Assembly: GCF_003590855.1 (NCBI RefSeq) | Contig: NZ_QYUP01000070.1 | Location: 1 to 33,658, forward strand | Reading direction: 5' to 3' | From: Massilia cavernae | GTDB taxonomy: Bacteria > Pseudomonadota > Gammaproteobacteria > Burkholderiales > Burkholderiaceae_D | Length of the DNA stretch: 33,658 nt | Part shown: one piece after another, positions 24,840 to 32,594 of the stretch | Layout of the letters: every line of letters starts with the position of its first letter | Position numbering within the stretch: the first letter of the stretch is position 1 | Program-made: the position numbers and the translations under genes | Notes under the pieces: generated by a model | The model's database searches: none | What the model saw: only the letters and a program-made list of their open reading frames with translations | Told to the model about the DNA's origin: nothing

Positions 24840-25174
24840 TTAGATGTCAAGAAGATTTTGCATGTGCCTGGGCGGCACGGTGGTGGTGGCCTCGTCCGAG
24901 GTGGGGCGCGTGGTGACCAACGGCATGAGGCAGTATTCGCGCGACGAGCGCAACGCCAACAGCGCGATCGTGGTAGGCATCAAGCCGGAGGATTTTCCGG
25001 GCCATCCGCTGGTCGCCGATCCGCATCAAGCGCAGCGACGACGACCTGCGGAGCCTGAACACGCGCGGCCTGTTCCCGGCCGGCGAAGGCGCCGGCTACG
25101 CGGGCGGGATTCTGTCGGCGGCGGTGGACGGTATCCGGGGGGCGGAGGCTGTGGTGCTTTCGATGGCGGCCTGA
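24840..25174 (+). pseudogene. remnant of a FAD-dependent oxidoreductase (COG2509-like)
   Basis: Two segments of one family are recognisable. The first, about 24852-25014, reads RFCMCLGGTVVVASSEVGRVVTNGMRQYSRDERNANSAIVVGI..., split here for length: its key words are CMCLGG, GRVVTNGM and ERNANSAIVVGI. The second, in another frame from about 25019, reads IRIKRSDDDLRSLNTRGLFPAGEGAGYAGG, then ILSAAVDGIRGAEAVV and a stop at 25174. In intact relatives these lie roughly 200 residues apart and follow a long N-terminal FAD domain. So the N-terminus and the middle are gone. This is real decay, unlike the one-base breaks elsewhere in the window. Confidence 0.72.
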
Positions 25175-25245
25175 TACGGCTTGCGGCCGTCTCCAAAAAA
25201 AACGGCGCCGGAACAGCGCTTTTCAGGCTTGGGACAGGCCGGCGC

Positions 25246-25524
25246 TCAGTGCGCCGCTTCCATCACGTCGGCCAGTTGCCAAGGCTCGGTGATGTCGCGG
25301 ATGGCGCGGTCGTTGGCCAGGATTTGCTTGAGCAGGTCGATCTTGCGCAGGCGGGCGGCGCCGGCCAGGGCGGGGACGCCGCTGCCGGCGTTCGCGGCTT
25401 GCGCCGCGCACTGGCTTTCCATCGCTGCCAGGCCGTTCCAGTCTCCGGATTTTGCGGCGCCGGCCATCTTGGCGGTCAGGCCTGCAATATTTTCGTACAT
25501 CGAGAGGACTTCGTTGGAGGTCAT
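25246..25524 (-). CDS. FliT-like flagellar chaperone
   Basis: The 92-aa helical protein begins MTSNEVLSMYENIAGLTAKMAGAAKSGDWNGLAAMESQC and ends LLKQILANDRAIRDITEPWQLADVMEAAH, the pattern of FliT-type export chaperones (YE..LT..M..AA...DW..L..LE). FliT binds the filament cap FliD and restrains FlhDC in enterics. I start at the ATG at 25524, after AGGTG; an upstream ATG would add an unlikely 35-residue leader. No other flagellar structural gene is nearby, so the assignment rests on sequence alone. An HDOD regulator lies 128 bases upstream on the same strand. A short GC stem followed by eight T on the minus strand (about 25193-25215) may terminate it. Confidence 0.68.
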   Translation of the reverse strand: MTSNEVLSMYENIAGLTAKMAGAAKSGDWNGLAAMESQCAAQAANAGSGVPALAGAARLRKIDLLKQILANDRAIRDITEPWQLADVMEAAH

Positions 25525-25652
25525 AAGATCACCTGGCCGATGGTTGGCGGATTGCCGCGTTTCCAGTCTTATCGGCCCGGTTTTCTGAAACTTTAGGGTC
25601 AAGTGGAAAAAATTTGAAAAAATCTTCAAGTTCTTTCCACGACCCCCGCCGC

Positions 25653-26474
25653 CTACGAAATCAGCTCCTCCAGCCCTGCACTCAGTTCGCCCAGTGCCGG
25701 CATTTCGTCCAGCAGCAGGGCGGGTTCGAGGCCGAATACGGCCGCCACCGCCACCGGCATCGCGTCCCCCGCCGCAGTTTCGCCGGTTTCATCGAGCCGC
25801 GCACGCCATGCGGCAAGGTTCACCACGCAGGCCAGCCGGTCAGGCTCCGGACCGCCCAGGGGATCTGGGAAGTCCTGTATCGTCCTTGTAAATACGCCCG
25901 GAAATTTCCAGCGCTGCGCCAGCCCGGCGCCCACGTCGCTGAAATTGAATCCCAGCGTCGCATCCTCATGTTCCATCCGTCCCGGCTCGTAGCAGCCGAC
26001 CTCGTCATCGAGCTGTGCCGCCTGTTCCGGCATGCCGGCATGGATGATGACTTGGCCAATCGCGTGCATCAGGCCGATGGTGAAGGCCAGGTCGCTGTTC
26101 TCGCCGGTCTTTTTCGCCAGCCAGCGCGCCGCCACCGCCGTGCCCAGGCTGTAGCGCCAGAAGCGGGGCAGGTCGAGCCCGGGCGCGGTGCGGAAGCCAT
26201 TGACCAGGCCGCTGCTGATGACCAGCGTGCGTACGGTGACAAATCCGAGCATGCGCACCGCCTCGTCCACTGTGCCGATGCTGCGCGACACATGGTAGTA
26301 GGCCGAGTTCGCCAGCCGCAGCAGCTTTGCGCTGAGCACCGGGTCGGCCGACAGCGTGCGCGTGATCTGGTCGACCGAGACGTCAGGGTTCTCGAAGCTG
26401 CTGATCAGGTCTTCGAGCACCTTGGGCGCGGTTGGCAGGGCCTTTGGGTTGTGCAGCAGTTCATCCAGGGTCAT
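25653..26474 (-). CDS. HDOD domain signalling protein
   Basis: The 273-aa protein is almost entirely an HDOD domain: LPTAPKVLEDLISSFENPDVSVDQI at 13-37, then SADPVLSAKLLRLANSAYY, a hallmark of the family, and GLMHAIGQVIIHAGMP at the degenerate HD position. HDOD proteins are HD-fold relatives without phosphodiesterase activity, linked to motility, cell-cycle and c-di-GMP signalling. The start at 26474 (MTLDELLHN) follows GGAG; a longer in-frame start at 26753 is rejected because the added residues look like out-of-frame translation. It is divergent from the M1 peptidase gene. Confidence 0.88.
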   Translation of the reverse strand: MTLDELLHNPKALPTAPKVLEDLISSFENPDVSVDQITRTLSADPVLSAKLLRLANSAYYHVSRSIGTVDEAVRMLGFVTVRTLVISSGLVNGFRTAPGLDLPRFWRYSLGTAVAARWLAKKTGENSDLAFTIGLMHAIGQVIIHAGMPEQAAQLDDEVGCYEPGRMEHEDATLGFNFSDVGAGLAQRWKFPGVFTRTIQDFPDPLGGPEPDRLACVVNLAAWRARLDETGETAAGDAMPVAVAAVFGLEPALLLDEMPALGELSAGLEELIS

Positions 26475-26710
26475 GGGCGAGTCTCCACTTGTCGGCAGCG
26501 CGATGTCCCGACTATATAGGGAATCGGCGCGCCGCGAAACCGGGCCGGCCGGCCCATCGCCGGTATCTCGGCCATTCCGCGTTTTCGACAGGCTGGCGCG
26601 GATTTTCTGCAGTTTGTCGCAATCGCCCACCTTTTCCGGCACGGCTCGCATACAGTGCAGCCTGGGTCGCTGCGACGTTTTGCGCGCCCGCACAATAACA
26701 GAGGGACGAG

Positions 26711-29338
26711 ATGAGACAACCACACCTGACGCGGCTGGCGCTGGCCGCCGCAATCGCGCTTGCGTCGCTGGCTGCCAATGCAGAAGCGCCTTTTTCCTTC
26801 GCCGCCACTCCCGGCAAGCTGCCCAAGGACGTCGTGCCGGTGCTGTACACCGCCCACCTTGTGCCCAGCTTGTCCGACAACACCTTCTCCGGCACGCAGA
26901 CCGTCGACATCGATGTCCTGAGGCCGACCTCGCGCATCATGCTCAACGCGGCCAACATGGAGATCGACGCCGCCAGCCTGTCCGGCAAGGGCATCGGCGA
27001 GCTGGCGCTGAAACCCCGGATCGACCGCGAACAGGAAACCGCCGCCTTCGACCTTGGCCGCGAACTGGCGCCGGGCCGCTACCAGCTGTCGATGACCTTC
27101 CGCGGCATGATCAACCGCGAGGCGCGCGGCATCTTCCACATGAAGTACAGGGCCGGCAGCCTTGAGAAGACCATGCTGGCCACCACGATGGAGCCGACCG
27201 ACGCGCGCCGCATGCTGCCGACCTGGGACGAGCCCTCGTTCCGCGCCAGCTTCAAGCTGACCGTCGACGTGCCTTCCACCTTCAAGGCCTATTCCAACAC
27301 CCCGGTCGAAAAGCAGGAAAACCTGGCCGGCGGCATGCAGCGCATCCGCTTCGGCGCCACGCCAAAGATGCCGAGCTACCTGGTGGTGCTGGTGGCGGGC
27401 GAGCTGGAACGCAGCGCCGTGCGCCATAACGGCGTCGAAATTGGCGTCGTGACCACCGAGGGCAAGCAGGCTTCCGGCGCGTTTGCGCTGGAGTCCACCA
27501 AGCGCCTCCTCAGCTACTACAACAACTACTTCGGCCAGCCTTACCCGCTGGCCAAGCTGGACCAGATCGCGATCCCGGGCGGCTTCAACGGCGCGATGGA
27601 AAACTGGGGCGGCATCGTCTACAACGAATCGACGATCCTGTACGACCCGAAGAAGAGCCCCGAGAACGTCCGCCAGCTGTCGTTCGGCTTCAACGCCCAC
27701 GAAGTGGCGCACCAGTGGTTCGGCAACCTGGTGACGATGGCTTGGTGGGACAACCTGTGGCTCAACGAAGGCTTCGCTTCGTGGATGGCGACCAAGGCCA
27801 CCGACCACTTCTACCCGGACTGGCGCCCCTGGCTGGACAGCATGGCCGAGCGCGAGCACGTGATGGACATGGACGCGCGCAAGACCACGCACCCGATCCA
27901 GATCCCGGTGGAAACCGAATCGCAGGCCGCCGACGCGTTCGACGCTATCACCTACACCAAGGGCCAGGCTTTCCTGCGCATGCTCGAGTCGTATATCGGC
28001 GAGCGCGATTTCCGCAAGGGCATCCGTAGCTACATGGCGAAGCACCAGTATTCGAACACCACCACCGCCGACCTATGGGCCGCGCTTGAAAAGGCCTCGG
28101 GCAAGCCGGTAGAAAAGCTGGCTTCCGACTGGACCACCCAGCCGGGCTATCCAGTGCTGAAGGTGGAGCAGGCCTGCGAAGGCGGCAAGCGCAAGGTCAC
28201 GCTGACGCAGCAGCAGTTCCGCCTCGACGAGCCGGCCACCGAACAGCGCCTGTGGAACGTGCCGGTGCAGGTCGGCACCGTGGGCGGCAAGGCGTACTAC
28301 ACGCTGCTGGCGGGCGCCAGCACCACCGTCACCCAGCCCGGCTGCGACGCCGCGCTGGTGGTCGATCCGGCCAGCGTGGGCTACTTCCGCGTCCAGTACG
28401 ACGCCGCGTCGTTCGACGCGCTGTCGGCACAGGCGCCGCGCCTGCCGGACGCCACCCGCTTCAAGCTCCTGTCCGACACCTGGAGCATGGCGCAGGCCGG
28501 CCGCGTCCAGCTGGGAAGCTACCTGCAGCTGGTCTCGCGCTACGGCGACGAGCCGCGGCTGGCGGTGTGGGAATCGATCCTCTCCAACCTGCACAGCCTC
28601 GACAACCTGGCCCGGGGCGAGCCTGAGCGGCCGCTGATCCGGCGCTTCGTGATCGACCTGCTGTCGCCGAAATTCGCCAGGCTTGGCTGGACCGAAAAGC
28701 CGGGCGAAACGATGGAAGACCGCCAGCTGCGCTCCCTGATGGCGGGCGCGCTGGCGCGCGCCGGCGACCCGCTGGCGATCGCGGAAGGGCGGGCGCGGTT
28801 TGCCAGCCTGCTGCGCGACCCGTCGTCGGTCAGCCCGTCGATGATCGACTTTACGGTCGGCGTGGCCGGCCGCTATGCCGACGCCGCCACCTACGACGCG
28901 CTGGCCAGCAGCGCGATGAAGGCCGAATCGAACGAGGAGCGCAACCGCTACGGTTATGCGCTGGCAAGCGTGATGGATCCGGCGCTGTCGGCGCGCACCA
29001 TGGAGCAGGCGATATCGCCCGACGTGCCGCCGCAACTGAGCACCCAGATCCTGCCGGGCGTGGCGCGCAGCGGCCATATCGACCAGGCCTGGGCCTTCGC
29101 CGTCAAGAACCGCGATGCGCTGATGCAGACCCAGGATGCACTGGGCCGCAACCGCGCCTTCCCCAGCATCGTCAGCTCGTCGTCGGACGTGCGCCATGCC
29201 GACATGATGGAAGCCTACGTGAAGGCCAACTTCGGCCCGGATGCGCAGGCCGAAGCCCAGCGCGTGGCGAACAGCATCCGTACCCGCGCCGCCAAGAAGA
29301 CCATGCTGCTGCCGCAGGTGCGCGCAGCGCTTCAATAA
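26711..29338 (+). CDS. exported M1 family aminopeptidase
   Basis: The 875-aa zinc metallopeptidase removes N-terminal residues from peptides. It has a signal peptide (1-25, ending AANAEA), the exopeptidase motif GAMEN (294-298), zinc site HEVAHQW (330-336) with the third ligand Glu353 in LNEGFASW, and a C-terminal ERAP1-type helical domain from about 530. The GAGGGACGAG leader before the ATG acts as ribosome site. With the signal peptide it should work in the periplasm. An M13 peptidase gene follows after 38 bases, so the pair is probably one operon for periplasmic peptide digestion. Confidence 0.94.
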   Translation: MRQPHLTRLALAAAIALASLAANAEAPFSFAATPGKLPKDVVPVLYTAHLVPSLSDNTFSGTQTVDIDVLRPTSRIMLNAANMEIDAASLSGKGIGELALKPRIDREQETAAFDLGRELAPGRYQLSMTFRGMINREARGIFHMKYRAGSLEKTMLATTMEPTDARRMLPTWDEPSFRASFKLTVDVPSTFKAYSNTPVEKQENLAGGMQRIRFGATPKMPSYLVVLVAGELERSAVRHNGVEIGVVTTEGKQASGAFALESTKRLLSYYNNYFGQPYPLAKLDQIAIPGGFNGAMENWGGIVYNESTILYDPKKSPENVRQLSFGFNAHEVAHQWFGNLVTMAWWDNLWLNEGFASWMATKATDHFYPDWRPWLDSMAEREHVMDMDARKTTHPIQIPVETESQAADAFDAITYTKGQAFLRMLESYIGERDFRKGIRSYMAKHQYSNTTTADLWAALEKASGKPVEKLASDWTTQPGYPVLKVEQACEGGKRKVTLTQQQFRLDEPATEQRLWNVPVQVGTVGGKAYYTLLAGASTTVTQPGCDAALVVDPASVGYFRVQYDAASFDALSAQAPRLPDATRFKLLSDTWSMAQAGRVQLGSYLQLVSRYGDEPRLAVWESILSNLHSLDNLARGEPERPLIRRFVIDLLSPKFARLGWTEKPGETMEDRQLRSLMAGALARAGDPLAIAEGRARFASLLRDPSSVSPSMIDFTVGVAGRYADAATYDALASSAMKAESNEERNRYGYALASVMDPALSARTMEQAISPDVPPQLSTQILPGVARSGHIDQAWAFAVKNRDALMQTQDALGRNRAFPSIVSSSSDVRHADMMEAYVKANFGPDAQAEAQRVANSIRTRAAKKTMLLPQVRAALQ

Positions 29339-29376
29339 AACCGTTGGATAACCTCTAAGAAGATAAAAGGACAGAC

Positions 29377-31422
29377 ATGAAAGCAAACTGGGTACCCGCC
29401 AAGACCGCCATCGCACTCGCACTGTGCGCCAGCTTCGCCATGCCGGCCGTGCACGCGCAGGCGCCGGCCGCCGCGCCGGCACAATCGGCCGCCATGGCCG
29501 TGCTGCCGGGCGACGATTTCTTCGCCTACGCGAATGCCGACTGGCTGGCGAAGACCGAGATCCCGGCCGACCGCAGCACCTGGGGCGCGGGCGCCGCGCT
29601 GTCGGAAGAAACCAATGAGCGCATCCGCAAGATGATCGAAGGCTTCGCCGCCGACAAGAACGCCAAAGGCAACGCGCGCATGGTGGCCGACTACTACTCC
29701 ACCTTCATGGACGAAGCGGGAATCGAAGCCAAGGGCACCGAGCCGATCAGGAAGGAACTGGCGAAGATCGACGCCATCAAGGACAAGGCAGGGCTGGTGC
29801 GCGCGCTCGGCGCCTCGCTGCGCGCCGACGTCGACGCGCTCAACGCCACCGATTTCTTCACCGAGAACCTGTTCGGCCTGTGGGTCGCACAGGGCCTGAA
29901 CGAACCGTCGCGCAATGCGCCTTACCTGCTGCAGGGCGGCCTCGGCATGCCCGACCGCGCCTACTACCTGACCCAGAGCGAGCGCATGGCAGGCCTGCGC
30001 ACCAAGTACCAGCAGCACATCGCGCAAATGCTCAAGCTGGCCGGCTACGCCGACGCGGACGCGCGCGCCGCGCGCGTGATGGCGCTCGAGATGGCGATCG
30101 CGCAGGCGCATGCGCCGCGCGAGGAATCCGCCGACGTGCTCAAGGCGAACAACACCTGGACCATGAAGGACTTCTCGGCCAAGGCGCCGGGCATCGACTG
30201 GAACGCCTACTTCAAGGCCGCCGGCCTGTCGGGCCAGAACAAGTTCATCGTCTGGCATCCGGGCGCGGTGAAGGGCGCGGCCGCACTGGTGGGTTCGGGC
30301 GAGCTGGCTGCATGGAAGGACTTCCTCGCTTTCCACACCATCAACCACCACGCGGCCATGCTGCCGAAGGCCTTCGCCGACCAGAACTTCGCGTTCTACG
30401 GTACCGCCTTGTCCGGCACGCCGCAGCAATCGCTGCGCTGGAAGCGCGCGCTGAACGCCACCAACGGCGCCATGGACGAAGCGGTAGGCCACCTGTATGT
30501 GGACCGCTACTTCCCGGCCGAGAACAAGAAGCGCCTGCAGGAGATGGTCAGCAACATCGTCACCGCCTTCAGCAAGCGCGTCGACAAGCTCGAATGGATG
30601 GCGCCCGCCACCCGCGCGCAGGCGCAGCAAAAGCTCAAGACCCTGTACGTCGGCATCGGCTACCCGGAAACATGGAAGTCCTACGCCGGCCTGAAGGTGG
30701 TGCCGGGCGATGCGCTGGGCAACGCGATGCGCGCCGAGAGCTTGCGGTACGCGCAGGCGCTGGCCAAGCTGAAGAAGCCGGTCGACCGCACCGAATGGTC
30801 GATGCCGCCGCACGTCGTCAATGCGGTCAACATGCCGATGCAGAATGCGCTTAACTTCCCGGCCGCGATCCTGCAGCCGCCGTTCTTCGACCCGAAGGCA
30901 TCGGACGCCGTGAACTACGGCGCGATCGGCGCGGTGATCGGCCATGAGATCAGCCACAGCTTCGACGACCAGGGCGCCCAGTTCGACGCCCAGGGCCGCC
31001 TGCGCGACTGGTGGACCAAGGAAGACCTCTCGCACTTCAAGCAGGCCTCGGGCAAGCTGGTCGAGCAGTATTCGGCCTACAAGCCATTCCCCGACCTGGC
31101 GGTCAACGGCCAGCTGACTCTGAGCGAGAACCTGGCCGACCTGGCCGGCCTGGCGGCGGCCTACGACGCCTACAAGGCGACCCAGGCCGGCAAGGCGTCG
31201 ATGACGGATGGCGACCGCGAGTTCTTCATCGGCTACGGCAATACCTGGCGCAGCAAGGCGCGCGAAGGCGCGGCCCGCCAGCGCATCCTGACCGACGGCC
31301 ACGCGCCTGGCGAGTACCGCACCGCCACCGTGCGCAACCTCGACGCGTGGTACAAGGCTTTCGACGTCAAGCCGGGGCAGAAGCTGTACCTGGCGCCGGC
31401 CGAGCGCATCCGCGTCTGGTAG
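29377..31422 (+). CDS. exported M13 family metallopeptidase (neprilysin/PepO-like)
   Basis: The 681-aa zinc endopeptidase has a signal peptide (1-28, ending AVHAQ), the M13 N-terminal domain (DDFFAYANADWLAKTEIPADRS) and the catalytic half with HEISH (523-527), the third ligand Glu584 in ENLAD, and a C-terminal VW motif (ERIRVW) typical of neprilysins. Substrate limits of the family suggest oligopeptides of under about 40 residues. It directly follows the M1 aminopeptidase gene, and the two enzymes would act in series: endopeptidase, then exopeptidase. Confidence 0.95.
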   Translation: MKANWVPAKTAIALALCASFAMPAVHAQAPAAAPAQSAAMAVLPGDDFFAYANADWLAKTEIPADRSTWGAGAALSEETNERIRKMIEGFAADKNAKGNARMVADYYSTFMDEAGIEAKGTEPIRKELAKIDAIKDKAGLVRALGASLRADVDALNATDFFTENLFGLWVAQGLNEPSRNAPYLLQGGLGMPDRAYYLTQSERMAGLRTKYQQHIAQMLKLAGYADADARAARVMALEMAIAQAHAPREESADVLKANNTWTMKDFSAKAPGIDWNAYFKAAGLSGQNKFIVWHPGAVKGAAALVGSGELAAWKDFLAFHTINHHAAMLPKAFADQNFAFYGTALSGTPQQSLRWKRALNATNGAMDEAVGHLYVDRYFPAENKKRLQEMVSNIVTAFSKRVDKLEWMAPATRAQAQQKLKTLYVGIGYPETWKSYAGLKVVPGDALGNAMRAESLRYAQALAKLKKPVDRTEWSMPPHVVNAVNMPMQNALNFPAAILQPPFFDPKASDAVNYGAIGAVIGHEISHSFDDQGAQFDAQGRLRDWWTKEDLSHFKQASGKLVEQYSAYKPFPDLAVNGQLTLSENLADLAGLAAAYDAYKATQAGKASMTDGDREFFIGYGNTWRSKAREGAARQRILTDGHAPGEYRTATVRNLDAWYKAFDVKPGQKLYLAPAERIRVW

Positions 31423-31442
31423 ATCCAAACCGCCACAAACCG

Positions 31443-31467
31443 GGGTCAGGTTGAGTCGACCTGACCC
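31443..31467. repeat. inverted repeat GGGTCAGGT/ACCTGACCC
   Basis: A perfect 9-bp inverted repeat with a 7-base loop lies 20 bases after the M13 stop. It has no T-run, so it is a weak terminator at best; the word resembles the GGGGTCAGG-type extragenic repeats of related genomes. Confidence 0.55.
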
Positions 31468-31618
31468 GCCCGCTTTGCTTGCCTTGGCGTGTTTCTTGAG
31501 GTCATTGCCGGATCGCCCTATGTGTTAGGTAGCGAACAGAGTCTGATGAGTAAGCGACCTAAGGTAGACCGGTCACATGCAAAGTGATCCGAATTCACTA
31601 CATAGCGAGGTAAGCGAA

Positions 31619-31816
31619 ATGAACAAGGACCAGGTTAAAGGCAAGGCAAAAGAGATTGGCGGCAAGATTCGGAAGGCAGTCGGCAAGGCAGTCGGCAGCA
31701 CTGAGCAGGAACTCAAGGGCATGAAGAACCAGGCTGAAGGCAACATCCAGCAAAAGGCCGGCGACATGAAGGAAGCCGTGAAAGACACGGTGGAACGCAA
31801 CCGCGGCAACCGCTGA
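31619..31816 (+). CDS. CsbD family stress protein
   Basis: The 65-aa, Lys/Gly-rich hydrophilic protein has the CsbD pattern MNKDQVKGKAKEIGGKIRKA, then a central LKGMKNQAEGNIQQKAGDMKEAVKD. Members are general-stress proteins of unknown mechanism. I start at 31619, after GAGG; a start 14 codons upstream adds a non-family leader. It sits alone between the M13 peptidase and a methyltransferase; its 150-bp upstream region contains TGTTAGGTAG and CTAAGGTAG words that may be regulatory. Confidence 0.9.
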   Translation: MNKDQVKGKAKEIGGKIRKAVGKAVGSTEQELKGMKNQAEGNIQQKAGDMKEAVKDTVERNRGNR

Positions 31817-31839
31817 CCGTACATCCAATAACGCTTTCG

Positions 31840-31866
31840 CCCGCGCGGGATTGGCTCCCGCGCGGG
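31840..31866. terminator. GC-rich repeated palindrome after the CsbD gene
   Basis: CCCGCGCGGG, itself palindromic, occurs twice (31840-31849 and 31857-31866) with 7 bases between, forming a 10-bp stem-loop. There is no T-run. It lies 24 bases after the CsbD stop and 13 bases before the methyltransferase ATG, so it could stop CsbD transcription or hide the next start. Confidence 0.5.
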
Positions 31867-31878
31867 TAGAATGCGTGC

Positions 31879-32499
31879 ATGGACGAACTTGATGATATCT
31901 CCCGGCGTACGCTGGCGCATTACGAACGCAACGCCCGCCAGTTTTTCGAAGGCACCGTCGACCACGACGTCAGCCAGAACATCGACGCGCTGCTCGGCGC
32001 CATCGAATCGGATCCTCCCTGCGCCATTCTCGACCTCGGCTGCGGGCCGGGCCGCGACCTCAAGACCTTCACCGCGCTGGGCCACCGCGCGATCGGACTC
32101 GACGGCGCCGCGCATTTCGTGGAGATGGCGCGCGCCTATAGCGGATGCGAGGTCTGGCAGCAGGACTTGCTCCACCTCGATCTTCCACATGAGATGTTCG
32201 ACGGCATCTTCGCGAATGCGGTGCTGTTCCACGTGCCCAGCCGCGCGTTGCCGCAGGTGCTGGAACACCTGCATGCCGCGCTAAAGCCTGGCGGCGTGCT
32301 GTTCTCGTCCAACCCGCGCGGCGACAACCAGGAAGGCTGGAACGGCGAACGCTACGGCAGCTACTACGATTTCGACAACTGGAGCCGGCTGGTCACGGCC
32401 GCCGGCTTCACGCCTGTGCACCACTATTACCGGCCGGCGGGACTGCCGCGCGAGCAGCAGCCGTGGCTGGCCAGCGTATGGCGCAAGCGGTCGAGCTAA
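31879..32499 (+). CDS. class I SAM-dependent methyltransferase
   Basis: The 206-aa protein has motif I ILDLGCGPGRD (50-60), the acidic post-I residue in GLDGAAHFVEMAR, motif IV-like DGIFANAVLFHVP, and post-motif LKPGGVLFSSNPRGDN. This is the generic small-molecule methyltransferase fold; the substrate is unknown. No ribosome site is evident before the ATG, and a GC-rich stem-loop lies just upstream, so its translation may be weak or structure-dependent. Confidence 0.88.
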   Translation: MDELDDISRRTLAHYERNARQFFEGTVDHDVSQNIDALLGAIESDPPCAILDLGCGPGRDLKTFTALGHRAIGLDGAAHFVEMARAYSGCEVWQQDLLHLDLPHEMFDGIFANAVLFHVPSRALPQVLEHLHAALKPGGVLFSSNPRGDNQEGWNGERYGSYYDFDNWSRLVTAAGFTPVHHYYRPAGLPREQQPWLASVWRKRSS

Positions 32500-32551
32500 G
32501 GTGGGTGTGCGAACAGAGCAGTTCGCGGAGCCGATCGTTGAGGTAGAAACG

Positions 32552-32579
32552 AAAAAGCCGCGAATTTCGCGGCTTTTTT
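32552..32579. terminator. bidirectional Rho-independent terminator
   Basis: GCCGCGA and TCGCGGC form the stem, with five A on the left and six T on the right, so it can stop both the methyltransferase transcript and the converging S9 peptidase transcript. Confidence 0.9.
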
Positions 32580-32594
32580 GCGGCTAGCGATCGC

